Shown: positions 25,855-34,559 of the stretch, one piece after another
How positions within the stretch are numbered: position 1 is the first letter of the stretch
Layout: every line of letters begins with the position of its first letter
Assembly (NCBI GenBank): GCA_001412355.1
Contig: LKUD01000086.1
Span: 1-61,554, forward strand
DNA: 61,554 bases
DNA from: Methanoculleus sp. SDB
Lineage (GTDB): Archaea; Halobacteriota; Methanomicrobia; Methanomicrobiales; Methanomicrobiaceae
Direction of reading: 5' to 3'
Program-made: the position numbers and the translations under genes
The notes under the pieces: model-generated
Seen by the model: the letters and a program-made list of their open reading frames with translations, nothing else
Told to the model about the DNA's origin: nothing
The model's database searches: none

Positions 25855-26027
25855 ATAGTACGCCTCAGTGTAATATTTACCAATAGTAAGGGTACTATAA
25901 TATATAAATATTTCTGTGATGCTTAAATACTTTGTGTTCAGGGCCGGTGAACCGGACATCCGCCCGGATACGGCAGTGCCGCGTTTCGATGCGCATCCTG
26001 CCTTCTGTCCGGACCGGCAATCCGGGA
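25855..26027 (-). promoter_or_regulatory. AT-rich promoter region of the cdc48-hsp20 operon
   Basis: The 173 bases between the cyclo-ligase stop and the Cdc48 ATG include a very AT-rich core (25880-25930). On the minus strand it shows AAATATTTATATATTATAG, several overlapping TATA-box candidates 40-65 bases before the ATG, leaving room for a short leader. No clear inverted repeat for a heat-shock repressor could be picked out by eye. Confidence 0.5.
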
Positions 26028-26651
26028 TTATGATTCCCGGGAAGCCGTGCCCGAACAGCGGATGATCCCTTCCTCGGTGATGATATAATCCATCCTGATA
26101 TCGAAGATCTCGCAGGGGATGCGGTCCGCCTTCTGGCAGGCAAATCCGATACCGATCCTGAGAACGTCCGGGTGGGAAGATAAAAAACGGTCGTAGTATC
26201 CCGCACCGTACCCGAGACGGTTGCCCCGGCTGTCAAATCCGACGAGCGGGATGACAGCGGCATCGATGTCCCCGGGCCGGGCCGCAATTTCGTTTCCAAT
26301 GGGTTCGGGGACATTGAAGGTGCTCACCCTCAGATGTGCCCGGTTTTTCAGGTACGAGAGGCGGAGACTGGTCGTTTCACGCTCGATAACAGGGACGACA
26401 ACGGCGATTCGCCGTTCGAGGAGCCGGTCGATGAGCACATGAGTGTCCGCTTCGCCCTCCTTTGATACATAGACCATTACCGTCCGGTGGCCGTTTAAGA
26501 GCGCCAGAAGGTGCTCCGTGATACGCATGCTGCACCGCATGGCATCGGCGGCAGGCAGCTGCGCCCGCTTCTCTTTCAGCCGGATTCTGAGTCTTTCTTT
26601 CTCGGGAATGCCCCCGAAAGGCGAGGGCGATGAAGTCCGGTCATCAGTCAT
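26028..26651 (-). CDS. 5-formyltetrahydrofolate cyclo-ligase family protein
   Basis: A 207-residue protein of the MTHFS family, which converts 5-formyl-tetrahydrofolate to methenyl-THF with ATP. The motif [14 protein letters not shown] is the ATP/substrate loop of the family. Methanogens of this order mainly use tetrahydromethanopterin, so the true substrate could be a methanopterin derivative or another folate; this is uncertain. The start overlaps the aroD stop by four bases. Confidence 0.85.
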   Translation of the reverse strand: MTDDRTSSPSPFGGIPEKERLRIRLKEKRAQLPAADAMRCSMRITEHLLALLNGHRTVMVYVSKEGEADTHVLIDRLLERRIAVVVPVIERETTSLRLSYLKNRAHLRVSTFNVPEPIGNEIAARPGDIDAAVIPLVGFDSRGNRLGYGAGYYDRFLSSHPDVLRIGIGFACQKADRIPCEIFDIRMDYIITEEGIIRCSGTASRES

Positions 26652-27274
26652 TCAAGGGCACCCAGCAGTTCCTTCATACGACGGACGGGGTACTGGCCGG
26701 GGGCGGCCGGCACTCCCGTGTGGCAGTACACCAGTTCCGATCCGTAGAGGGGAAGAAATACTCTCGCATGGCGGTACGTCTCCCCCAGCACCCCGGTGCA
26801 GATCGGCTTCTCCTCCTCAAGGGTGAAGCGGAGCAGGGCGAGCACGTCTTTTCGTGATGACGGCGTGACGACGATCTTCGGGATATCCCCGTACTCGCGG
26901 AGCCGTCGGGTTCGGGCGGCCAGCTCTTCATTATCGGGCATTCGGGGCAGATGGACCGAGGCGATGACGGCAGAGCCCCGCTCACGGATTGCCGGGGCAT
27001 ACCGGGAAAAACGCTCCTCGATATCGATAAACGCCGCAACGCCTGCCCAGGGTTCGGTGATTGCGTACCAGTCCGCACTATCGCCGGTAAATGCCCCTCC
27101 CTCCTCACGGCTCCGGAGCGTCGCCACTACCGGTACGGGCAGCCGTGCGGCTTTCCCGGGAATGGCCCCGGCTGCCGCGTCGAGGCGGATCTCGATGAGA
27201 TCGGGACCTGATGCCACGGCGTCGTCAAGCGTGTCTAAGGACATGACCGATGCAACAATCTTCACGATGATCAT
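26648..27274 (-). CDS. aroD: 3-dehydroquinate dehydratase, type I
   Basis: A 208-residue type I dehydroquinase for the shikimate pathway. The Schiff-base lysine is in DIPKIVVTPSS and the catalytic histidine region in VIASVHLP; EIRLDAAAG at the N-terminal part binds substrate. It is in the middle of the minus-strand unit thiC-aroD-cyclo-ligase, 50 bases after thiC and overlapping the next gene. Length is slightly under the usual 220-250, common in archaea. Confidence 0.9.
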   Translation of the reverse strand: MIIVKIVASVMSLDTLDDAVASGPDLIEIRLDAAAGAIPGKAARLPVPVVATLRSREEGGAFTGDSADWYAITEPWAGVAAFIDIEERFSRYAPAIRERGSAVIASVHLPRMPDNEELAARTRRLREYGDIPKIVVTPSSRKDVLALLRFTLEEEKPICTGVLGETYRHARVFLPLYGSELVYCHTGVPAAPGQYPVRRMKELLGALE

Positions 27275-27324
27275 GTTCTGGTGTGCGGGGATGATAAAAA
27301 AGAGTGATGATTGAGACCCCGGTG

Positions 27325-28599
27325 CTAAAAGGTGAAGTGGCGGTTGACCATTTTAAGGGCGCAGTAGTCGCCGCACATGGTGCATGCATCCGTGTCGGCG
27401 GGGGACCGCTCGTCGCGGATCTGCCGCGCCCGTGCAGGATTTATTGCGACCGCGAACTGCCGCTCCCAGTCGAGATCCCTGCGTGCATGTCCCATTTCAA
27501 GATCATCATCCCGCTTGCCGAGTTTTATCATGTCACCGACATGTGCGGCTATCCGGGAGCTGATGACACCCTCGAAGACCTCCTCGGGCGTGGGAAGAGC
27601 GAGGTGCTCGGCGGGAGTCACGTAGCAGATGAAGTCGGCCCCGTACCCCGAGGAGAGTGCCGCACCGATTGCTGCCACCCGGTCATCGTAGCCGGGGGCG
27701 ATGTCCGTCACAAGGGGCCCCAGCATATAGAACGGCTTGTTGTTCGTGACGCGTTTCTGGACCTTCACATTTGCCTCAATCTCATCGACCGGGATATGTC
27801 CGGGCCCCTCGATGATCGTGGTGACCCCGTTTTCGAGCGCACGGTCGGCGAGTTCCGCATTGATGATCAGTTCCTGCAGCCCGGCACGGTCGGTCGCGTC
27901 ATGGCAGGCTCCTGCCCGCATGCCGTTTCCGAAGGAGAGGGTTACATCGTTTTCCTTCATGATCTCGAGGAGGTATTCATACTCTGAATAAAGGGGATTT
28001 TCCTGTTCGTTGTGGAGCATCCATGCGGTCATGAACGCTCCGCCCCGTGAAACGAGGCCTCCGTGCCGTCCCTGATTTTTGAGCCGCTTCATGGTTTCCA
28101 GGTTGATACCCGTGTGAATTGCCATGAAATTCGTGCCGAGTTTTGCCTGCTCGTCCGTGATCCGGAAGAGGTCGTCCGGCTCCATGAAGACAACACCGCC
28201 TTTTTTCTGGGCGGCTTCGATAAATGCCTGGTAGAGGGGGACGCTGCCGACGGAGAGCGTCGTATTCGCAATAACCCTCCGGCGGATATCCTGAAAATCT
28301 CCGCCTGTCGAGAGTTCCATGAGCGTGTCGGCGCCCGCGAGTTCCGCCATTCTCGCCTTTTCGATCTCCTGATCGATATCGATGATATCGGTCGACGTAC
28401 CGATCGAGGCATTTACCTTGGTGCGAAGCCCTGATCCTATACCGCAGATCCGCACATCACGGTAGGGTGAGACGGGGATGGCGATATGCCCGTTCATTAC
28501 ACCCCGGCGAACAAAGTCTTCGGTCACGCCCTCCGCCTGCGCCACTAGTTTCATCTCTTCGGTGATGATACCCTTTCTGGCATCCTCGATGAGTGTCAT
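27325..28599 (-). CDS. thiC: Phosphomethylpyrimidine synthase ThiC
   Basis: A 424-residue ThiC, which rearranges aminoimidazole ribotide to the thiamine pyrimidine by radical SAM chemistry. The C-terminal cluster motif CTMCGDYC and the metal-site motifs [12 protein letters not shown] and [14 protein letters not shown] are intact. It is shorter than bacterial ThiC because it lacks the N-terminal extension, as usual in archaea. ATG 28599 matches the usual N-terminus; the in-frame start at 28644 would add a hydrophobic stretch. No TPP riboswitch was recognised in the short leader. Confidence 0.95.
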   Translation of the reverse strand: MTLIEDARKGIITEEMKLVAQAEGVTEDFVRRGVMNGHIAIPVSPYRDVRICGIGSGLRTKVNASIGTSTDIIDIDQEIEKARMAELAGADTLMELSTGGDFQDIRRRVIANTTLSVGSVPLYQAFIEAAQKKGGVVFMEPDDLFRITDEQAKLGTNFMAIHTGINLETMKRLKNQGRHGGLVSRGGAFMTAWMLHNEQENPLYSEYEYLLEIMKENDVTLSFGNGMRAGACHDATDRAGLQELIINAELADRALENGVTTIIEGPGHIPVDEIEANVKVQKRVTNNKPFYMLGPLVTDIAPGYDDRVAAIGAALSSGYGADFICYVTPAEHLALPTPEEVFEGVISSRIAAHVGDMIKLGKRDDDLEMGHARRDLDWERQFAVAINPARARQIRDERSPADTDACTMCGDYCALKMVNRHFTF

Positions 28600-28668
28600 G
28601 GAAACAAGGTACGTGAGAAATAGGTAATAAATCCTTTTTTTCACATTTATTGACTAAATTTCGCTTGT

Positions 28669-28872
28669 TTAGATAACAAGTAAATTTGCTTTCGTCAACC
28701 CAACTTTACTTGAATAGATTGAATGCTCGTCGGATACGGAAATAATTCCCAATTCACCACTTTTTGTGATCGTCGTCCGGAAGGTCGTTGTACCGGATGG
28801 CACGGTCCCCCCGACGCGACGGCGGATTCCGCCCCGCGTGAATTTCATCCGTTCCGCAATTGAAACCTTCAT
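28669..28872 (-). CDS. Small basic hypothetical protein
   Basis: A possible 67-residue protein, rich in Ser/Thr/Gly and basic near the N-terminus, without a recognised family. Support: an ATG at 28872 with GGTGGAG ten bases upstream, and a TATA-like AATATATT about 20 bases before the ATG. Against: short length, repetitive composition, no known homologue that I can name. It is divergent to the radical SAM activase gene and shares its promoter space. Confidence 0.35.
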   Translation of the reverse strand: MKVSIAERMKFTRGGIRRRVGGTVPSGTTTFRTTITKSGELGIISVSDEHSIYSSKVGLTKANLLVI

Positions 28873-28887
28873 GTGGTGCTCCACCCA

Positions 28888-28898
28888 CCTAATATATT
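28888..28898. promoter_or_regulatory. Single palindromic TATA box between divergent starts
   Basis: The element TAATATATTGA is nearly symmetrical, so a TATA box can be read in both directions. The ATG of the small minus-strand gene (28872) and the TTG of the activase gene (28912), or the GTG at 28918, lie about 20-25 bases on either side, as expected for leaderless archaeal transcripts starting from one shared element. Confidence 0.45.
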
Positions 28899-28911
28899 GA
28901 CTGGTGGTTTT

Positions 28912-29673
28912 TTGAAGGTGAATTTCGGGGGCTTTGTTCCGCTCAGTACGGTTGACTGGCGGGGGCGGGCGGTTTGTACGGTCTTTCTCCGCGGATGTTC
29001 GGTACGGTGCCATTACTGCCATAATGCGGCAATCCAGACCGGCGAAGACCGGAGGGAGATCGAGGATGTCATCGCGCTGATACGCTCAACCCGTATGGTC
29101 GTGAGCGGTGTCGTCTTCTCCGGCGGCGAACCCACCATGCAGAAAGAGGCACTTGTCGCACTTGCGGAAGAGTCCCGTGCCATGGGACTTCTCGTGGGGC
29201 TGCACACAAACGGCGTGTATCCCGGAACCCTTCAGGCGCTGCTCTCCCGGAGACTTGTGGATCGTATCTCCCTCGACATCAAAGCGCGGTGGGAGCATTA
29301 TCCGAATCTCCTGAAAGTGAAGCCTGAAATCACCGATCGGGTCAGGGAATCGCTTGCTCTCTGCAGAGATGCGCACCGGGACGGGCTCCTCCCCGAATTT
29401 GAGGTGGTTACCACCCTGTTCCGGGGAAAAGAGGACGATCTTCCCTTTATTGCGAGAGCGGCGGAGGGCGTTGATTTCGTGATCCAGCAGGGTGTCGAGG
29501 GGAGCATCCCGCCGCTCACGTTTGACGAAATCCGGCAGGCTGCAGATCGTCTGAACCGGCGTGTGAAGATACGGACGCGGGAGGACGGCGAGGTTGTGTA
29601 TGACAAGAACAGGATCATCATCGCCGAATCCATCATTCTGTCGGATATCACGCAGGCACGGAGAAAAGCATGA
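28912..29673 (+). CDS. Radical SAM activase (anaerobic NTP reductase-activating type)
   Basis: A protein of about 253 residues. The cluster motif CSVRCHYC lies near the N-terminus, preceded by PLSTVDWRGRAV, typical of archaeal glycyl-radical activases such as NrdG; FSGGEPTMQ follows. It would generate the glycyl radical on the anaerobic ribonucleotide reductase, which is not in this window. The first ATG-like start is deep upstream; TTG 28912, giving KVNFGGFVPLS as the beginning, agrees with homologues, and GTG 28918 is possible. Its end overlaps the UPF0200 gene by four bases. Confidence 0.82.
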   Translation: MKVNFGGFVPLSTVDWRGRAVCTVFLRGCSVRCHYCHNAAIQTGEDRREIEDVIALIRSTRMVVSGVVFSGGEPTMQKEALVALAEESRAMGLLVGLHTNGVYPGTLQALLSRRLVDRISLDIKARWEHYPNLLKVKPEITDRVRESLALCRDAHRDGLLPEFEVVTTLFRGKEDDLPFIARAAEGVDFVIQQGVEGSIPPLTFDEIRQAADRLNRRVKIRTREDGEVVYDKNRIIIAESIILSDITQARRKA

Positions 29674-30218
29674 AAGTGATCGCAGTCGTCGGCCTCCCGG
29701 CCGGTGGAAAAGGTGAATTTTCCCAAATTGCCGGTGAAATGGGCATTCCTGTAGTCGTGATGGGTGATGTGGTCCGGCAGGCGGTGCTGGATGCGGGGCT
29801 TGTGCCGGACGATCATTCGATGGGCGAGATGTCCCGGCGGCTTCGGGAACGCCATGGCCGGGATGCGATTGCCCGCCTTACCATCGACGCGATCGAGGCG
29901 CTGAATAAACCGCTTGTGATCGTCGACGGCATCAGGAGCGATGCCGAAGTGGCACTGTACCGGGATCATTTCGAGCGTTTCGTACTTGTCGGCATCACAT
30001 CGCCGTTTGCGGTTCGTCTTGCACGCCTGCAGCTGCGCGGGCGCGCCGATGATGCCGTCGGCGAAGAGGGACTGCTGGCACGCGATGCCCGTGAACTCGG
30101 GTGGGGACTTGGCGAGGCTCTTCGTATGGCGGATTACACCCTGGAAAACGACGGCACGATCGAGTCGTTCCGGGCGGATGTACGCGCACTGCTTGACACG
30201 CTGGAGGCGGATCCATGA
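29670..30218 (+). CDS. UPF0200 family P-loop protein (nucleotide kinase-like)
   Basis: A 182-residue P-loop protein. The ATP loop GLPAGGKGE (8-16) has glycine-glutamate after the lysine instead of Ser/Thr, as in this family; an adenylate-kinase-like fold with a lid region (LQLRGRADDA) is likely. The substrate is unknown. It forms an overlapping chain with the activase and the TIM-barrel gene (four-base overlaps at both ends), so the three are translated together. Confidence 0.8.
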   Translation: MKVIAVVGLPAGGKGEFSQIAGEMGIPVVVMGDVVRQAVLDAGLVPDDHSMGEMSRRLRERHGRDAIARLTIDAIEALNKPLVIVDGIRSDAEVALYRDHFERFVLVGITSPFAVRLARLQLRGRADDAVGEEGLLARDARELGWGLGEALRMADYTLENDGTIESFRADVRALLDTLEADP

Positions 30219-30988
30219 CACTGGAAGCATATTTCTCGTCCTCGTCCTCGGTCTGGGATTCGATTGACTGGGTGTTCGGTATCGAGGACTGCGGGTATGC
30301 GGGGTGGGAGATATCGGCCGACGGAAATTACCGTCTCGACCGGCCCGACAATATGGCACGGATACGCGATGTGCTTGAATCGACAGGACTTGGCGTGACC
30401 GTTCACGCACCCTATGCCGACCTGAACCTGGCCTCTCTGAATTACCCGATCTACCGGGAGTCGATTCGCCAGATATGCCAGTGCGTCACTCATGCCGCCG
30501 ACCTGACAGACCGCGTGACCATCCATCCCGGGTACCTGTCGCCCGCCGGAAAACTGGTTCCCGAAACGGTATGGCGCTACCAGAAGGAAGCACTTGCAGA
30601 AATAGGAGCATGTGCAGCGGATACGGGTGTTCTGGTCTGCCTCGAAAACATGATAGCAGTCAGGGAGTTTCTCTGCCGCGAACCCGGGGAGCTCTTCGGC
30701 ATGACAGAAGGCCTCGAAGGAATCGGGGTGACCCTCGACATCGGGCATGCGAATACCGTCGGGGCCGTGGACGCGTTTCTGCAGTCTCTCTCCCGTGTCG
30801 ATCACATGCACCTTCACGACAATCACGGCATACATGACGAACACCTCCCCCTCGGAGACGGCACCATCGACTGGCCGGATGTCGGCAGGCGCGTGAAAGA
30901 TGAGTACAGCGGGATTTGTGTTGTCGAAGGACGAAACCTGGCGGAAGGCGAACGCAGCCTTGCAGCGTTTCGGAGGTGGTTTGTATAG
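30215..30988 (+). CDS. Sugar phosphate isomerase/epimerase-like TIM-barrel protein
   Basis: A 257-residue protein of the xylose isomerase-like/AP endonuclease 2 TIM-barrel superfamily. Metal-binding residues fit the family: VHAPYADLN, HPGYLSP, CLENM, LDIGHAN, and HMHLHDNHG, then GDGTIDW. It could act on a sugar phosphate or be an AP endonuclease relative; the lack of further DNA-binding features favours the first. It ends over the start region of the RNase Z gene. Confidence 0.8.
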   Translation: MTLEAYFSSSSSVWDSIDWVFGIEDCGYAGWEISADGNYRLDRPDNMARIRDVLESTGLGVTVHAPYADLNLASLNYPIYRESIRQICQCVTHAADLTDRVTIHPGYLSPAGKLVPETVWRYQKEALAEIGACAADTGVLVCLENMIAVREFLCREPGELFGMTEGLEGIGVTLDIGHANTVGAVDAFLQSLSRVDHMHLHDNHGIHDEHLPLGDGTIDWPDVGRRVKDEYSGICVVEGRNLAEGERSLAAFRRWFV

Positions 30989-31911
30989 CCGGAGAAACGC
31001 TTCAGGTGTATTTTCTGGGCACTGCGGGAGCCCTCCCCACGACCCAGAAGAACCCGCCATGCTACATGATCCGGCGCGGGTCGGACACGATACTCTTTGA
31101 CTGCGGTGAGGGAGCCCAGCAGCAGATGATGCGGGCGCGGACAGGGTTTACCGTCGATGCAATCTTTATCACGCACTGGCATGCCGACCATTTTCTCGGT
31201 GTTCCCGGGCTTGTCCAGACACTGTCGTTCATGGAGCGCACCGAACCGCTTGTAATCTACGGCCCGCCGGGGGTCTACGATTTCGTCGATGCCATCAAGA
31301 TGCTCTCCAAAAATCCGTTACGGTTCTCCCTCGTCCCGATCGAGCTCAGGCACGGTTCGGTCGTGCCGTTTACCGGGTACCGTGTCACCGCAGTGGCCGT
31401 CCAGCACGGGATGGCATGTCTCGGCTATGTTCTCCGGGAGGATGAACGCCCGGGGCGCTTCGACCGGGACAGGGCGATTGCACTGGGAGTGCCTCCCGGC
31501 CCCCTTTTCGGGCGCCTCCAGCGCGGTGAGACCGTCCGCGTTGGCGAGGGGGAGGTGACTCCCCGGGACGTGATGGGGCCTCCCCGTGGTGGCAGGTGCG
31601 TGGTGTACACCGGGGATACGCGGCCGAATGCAGAGGACTGGTATGAGTTCGGGATGGATCCGGATCTCCTGATTCACGATGCCACGTTTGACGATGCCGC
31701 TTCCGGAAGAGCCCGGGAGGTCTTTCATTCGACAGCAGGCGAAGCCGCCATGGTCGCAGGTGAGATCCGCGCCCGGATTCTTGCGCTTGTGCACATCAGC
31801 TCACGGTACAAGAGTACAGCAAACCATATACGCGATGCCACGCAATTCTTTGAGGGTGACGTGATCGCGCCTGACGATCTCTTCATGGCAGAAATTCCGT
31901 TTCGGGAGTGA
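30976..31911 (+). CDS. rnz: Ribonuclease Z (tRNA 3' processing)
   Basis: A protein of about 311 residues, the zinc-dependent endonuclease that trims tRNA 3' ends. Motifs: LGTAGALPT near the start, THWHADHFLG (the HxHxDH zinc site), then YTGDTRP and HDATFDD, with the late histidine in LVHISSRYK. The start is unclear. GTG 30976 gives a short N-terminal extension; the best-placed ribosome site (GGAGGTGG, 30973-30980) has five bases before an ATA codon at 30985, which would overlap the previous stop. GTG 31006 is too late by homology. Confidence 0.9.
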   Translation: MVCIAGETLQVYFLGTAGALPTTQKNPPCYMIRRGSDTILFDCGEGAQQQMMRARTGFTVDAIFITHWHADHFLGVPGLVQTLSFMERTEPLVIYGPPGVYDFVDAIKMLSKNPLRFSLVPIELRHGSVVPFTGYRVTAVAVQHGMACLGYVLREDERPGRFDRDRAIALGVPPGPLFGRLQRGETVRVGEGEVTPRDVMGPPRGGRCVVYTGDTRPNAEDWYEFGMDPDLLIHDATFDDAASGRAREVFHSTAGEAAMVAGEIRARILALVHISSRYKSTANHIRDATQFFEGDVIAPDDLFMAEIPFRE

Positions 31912-33137
31912 GGGCAGACGTATGGGAGATGGTGACGCTGACTCTGGTGGCAGTTGCGAGCCGATCCCGGCTCGTAATGACGGGCCTTGTCGCCCTCCTG
32001 CTCAGCGCGCTCGCAGCCAGCGTTGCCGGGATGTACCTCGGGTCTGTCCGTGACGTACTTGATCTCATACCCGGACTGATGGTGCTGCTCCCGCCGTCCA
32101 TAAACATGCGCGGCAGCATCTCGGGTGTTCTCGCGTCCCGCCTCTCCTCTTCGATGCATCTCGGGGAATTTGAAGTCGATTTTGGAAAGCTGAGCGTTCT
32201 CGGCGGAAATATCCGTGCATCGTTCGTCACCACGATCCTGATCGCATTCGTGCTGGGATTCTTTGCCTGGGCGGTCACGAGCCTCATCGGGGAGACCGGC
32301 ATCGATCTCATCGATTTTGTGCTCATATCGGTCGTAAGCGGTATCCTCTCCGGTATCATCGTCATCGTTATCACCATTCTCGTTGCGGTTGCCAGCCACC
32401 GCTACGGTGTGGATCTCGATATGATCGGTGCGCCGACGGTGACCACCTCCGGCGATGTCGTCACGCTTCCAATCCTGGTCCTGACAAGCGTGGTGCTCAT
32501 AACGCTCGATCCGGTCGTACGTACGGTGCTCTTTCTCGCTGTGCTGGGTGTGGTTGCCGCAAGCATCGTTTCGACACGGTACCTCCCGGAGCAGGTGCGG
32601 GGCATCGTCAGGGAAATTGTCCCGCTGTTAATCCCGCTCTCGCTTCTCGGGACGTTCGCCGGCATGACCTATGCACTCGATCTCGACCGGCTGGTCAGCT
32701 TTGCCGCCCTTCTCATTCTCATCCCCCCCTTCATGGGGGGGTGCGGCTCCATCGGCGGGATTCTCTGTTCCCGTCTGGCAACCGGCATGCATACGGGCGT
32801 GTTCGCCCCGCATATCATGCCTGAGCGGGACGTATACCCGCATTTCGCGACGACGTACCTGTACGCCGTCGTGCTGCTTCCCCTCATGGCGGCGGTCGCT
32901 CATGGCGCTTCGCTCGTGATGGGACTCTCCTCGCCGGGATTGCTCGAGATGGGCATCATCGCGACGGGCGCCGGGATGATCGTCCTCTCGTTCGTCAATG
33001 TCGTCTCGTACGCCACCGCGAGCATGTCGTTTCGGTACGGACTGGATCCCGATAATTTCGGCATTCCCGTCATTACGAGCGTGATCGACCTGATGGGTGC
33101 CGCCGTGCTGATCGGCGTGATTAATCTGGTTCTTTAA
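31908..33137 (+). CDS. MgtE-type divalent cation transporter with two membrane domains
   Basis: A protein of about 409 residues made of two MgtE (SLC41) membrane domains in tandem, without the cytoplasmic N and CBS domains of bacterial MgtE. The repeat is visible as LIPGLMVLLPPSINMRGSISGVLASRL and later LIPPFMGGCGSIGGILCSRLATGMHTG; the conserved acidic/glycine pore residues are in both. It is expected to move Mg2+ or Co2+. The GTG start overlaps the RNase Z stop; ATG 31929 is an alternative. A PhoU/TrkA-C protein follows, likely its regulator. Confidence 0.87.
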   Translation: MRADVWEMVTLTLVAVASRSRLVMTGLVALLLSALAASVAGMYLGSVRDVLDLIPGLMVLLPPSINMRGSISGVLASRLSSSMHLGEFEVDFGKLSVLGGNIRASFVTTILIAFVLGFFAWAVTSLIGETGIDLIDFVLISVVSGILSGIIVIVITILVAVASHRYGVDLDMIGAPTVTTSGDVVTLPILVLTSVVLITLDPVVRTVLFLAVLGVVAASIVSTRYLPEQVRGIVREIVPLLIPLSLLGTFAGMTYALDLDRLVSFAALLILIPPFMGGCGSIGGILCSRLATGMHTGVFAPHIMPERDVYPHFATTYLYAVVLLPLMAAVAHGASLVMGLSSPGLLEMGIIATGAGMIVLSFVNVVSYATASMSFRYGLDPDNFGIPVITSVIDLMGAAVLIGVINLVL

Positions 33138-33348
33138 GCCCCGTGCAGTATCGGGGTATCCGGACAATTGTCACCGCTATCTGGTCGGTACCAGTGGAGG
33201 GTTTATCTTTTTGCGAATCCAAGAATACACGAGGTTCGTAAAAATATGGCTCCCCTCTACACATGTCCGCTCAGGTGTCTCCTGTGCGGCGGGACTGCGG
33301 GGGAATCGAGAACCATATAAACGATAAATTGAAATGGGTTTTCTATCT

Positions 33349-34527
33349 ATGACGGAACTTGAATATCAGCCGACCAGTTTCAAGGATGTTCTCATCGAAA
33401 TGAAGGACATTTCCGAACTGATGGTTGATCTCTCTTACTCCGCGATATTATTCGAAAGCCGGGACATCGCCCAGGAAGTCACCAACCTCGAGGAGCGCAT
33501 GAACCTGCTTGTCTACCAGGCACGCATCCAGAGCATTCTCGGTGCACGGCGGATCGAGGAGGCAGAATCCATGAGCGGTCTCCTGCAGGTGGCGGAAGCC
33601 GCCGAGACAATCTCGAACTCCGCCTCCGAGATGGCGACGATAATCCTGAAAGGAGTAAAATTTCCCGCACGTGTCATGCAGGCGCTGCCCGATGCGGAAG
33701 AAGTGACGGTGCGCCTCGTCATCAGGGAGAACAGTCCGCTCGACGGTGTGACGCTCGGGGATGTGAAGCTGCAGAGCACGACGGGAATGCGCGTCATCGC
33801 CATCCGCCGCGGCGTAAGCTGGCTGTATGACCCCGACCGCGATACGCTTCTCAACGACGGCGACATCCTGATTGCCAAAGGATTTGAAGGAGGAGCGGAT
33901 CCGCTCTTTACGATGGCGGGAGGGGAGCGCCTTCCGCCGGCGGAAACGAAGGAGGAGGCGGTCGTGGATGACCTCGACAGGGCGGTCCGGCTCATCGTCA
34001 GGATGAAGGACATGAGCGAACTCGCGGTGGGCCTTGCCTACACCGCACTCCTGTTCCAGCACAAGGAAGTGGCCGACGAAGTCGCGTCCCTCGACCTGAA
34101 AATGGACGATATGCGGTACGAACTCGACCTATGGGTTCTGGAAGCAGCGAAACGCATCAATAACGTCGAATATCTCCGGGGGCTTCTCTACATGTCCACA
34201 TTTGCCGAAGCAATCAGCAACGCGGCCTATTCGATTGTCGATGTCATTCTCCGTGATATCGAGATACCCCCGGTCTTTCGTAAGATTGTCCGGGAATCCG
34301 ACGAAATCATTACCCGCGTCCAGGTCGGCCCGTCCTCCGCCCTCGGTGGAAAAACACTGAAGGAAGCGTCGCTCGGGACGGTTACGGGCATGGTTGTGCT
34401 TGCAATCAAGCACGAGAAGAAGTGGCGATACCGGCCACGGAAAAACGACCGGCTTTATACCGGTGATATTATTATAGCAAAGGGGCGGAGGGACGGCGAA
34501 GAACGGCTATCCGATCTCTGTGCATGA
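33349..34527 (+). CDS. Duplicated PhoU-TrkA_C protein, probable transporter regulator
   Basis: A protein of about 392 residues made of two copies of PhoU-like helical domain plus TrkA_C domain. The copies share FKDVLIEMKDISELMVDLSYSAILF versus VRLIVRMKDMSELAVGLAYTALLF, and VTGMVVLAIKH versus TTGMRVIAIRR. TrkA_C domains bind small ligands and control ion transporters. Placed 211 bases after the double MgtE protein, it mirrors the transporter's twofold form. ATG 33349 is slightly favoured over 33334; TATA-like CATATAAAC lies at 33313-33321. Confidence 0.85.
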   Translation: MTELEYQPTSFKDVLIEMKDISELMVDLSYSAILFESRDIAQEVTNLEERMNLLVYQARIQSILGARRIEEAESMSGLLQVAEAAETISNSASEMATIILKGVKFPARVMQALPDAEEVTVRLVIRENSPLDGVTLGDVKLQSTTGMRVIAIRRGVSWLYDPDRDTLLNDGDILIAKGFEGGADPLFTMAGGERLPPAETKEEAVVDDLDRAVRLIVRMKDMSELAVGLAYTALLFQHKEVADEVASLDLKMDDMRYELDLWVLEAAKRINNVEYLRGLLYMSTFAEAISNAAYSIVDVILRDIEIPPVFRKIVRESDEIITRVQVGPSSALGGKTLKEASLGTVTGMVVLAIKHEKKWRYRPRKNDRLYTGDIIIAKGRRDGEERLSDLCA

Positions 34528-34559
34528 CGGCAGAAACATGAAAATAACGGGTGAAATCA

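Noticed and set aside
28600-28668. Possible TPP riboswitch before thiC
   Set aside because: The leader is too short and lacks the conserved CTGAGA core.
33267-33289. Hairpin CCGCTCAGG/CCTGTGCGG as a magnesium riboswitch for the PhoU/TrkA_C gene
   Set aside because: A short imperfect stem only; it matches no known Mg-sensing RNA and may simply be a terminator after the MgtE gene.
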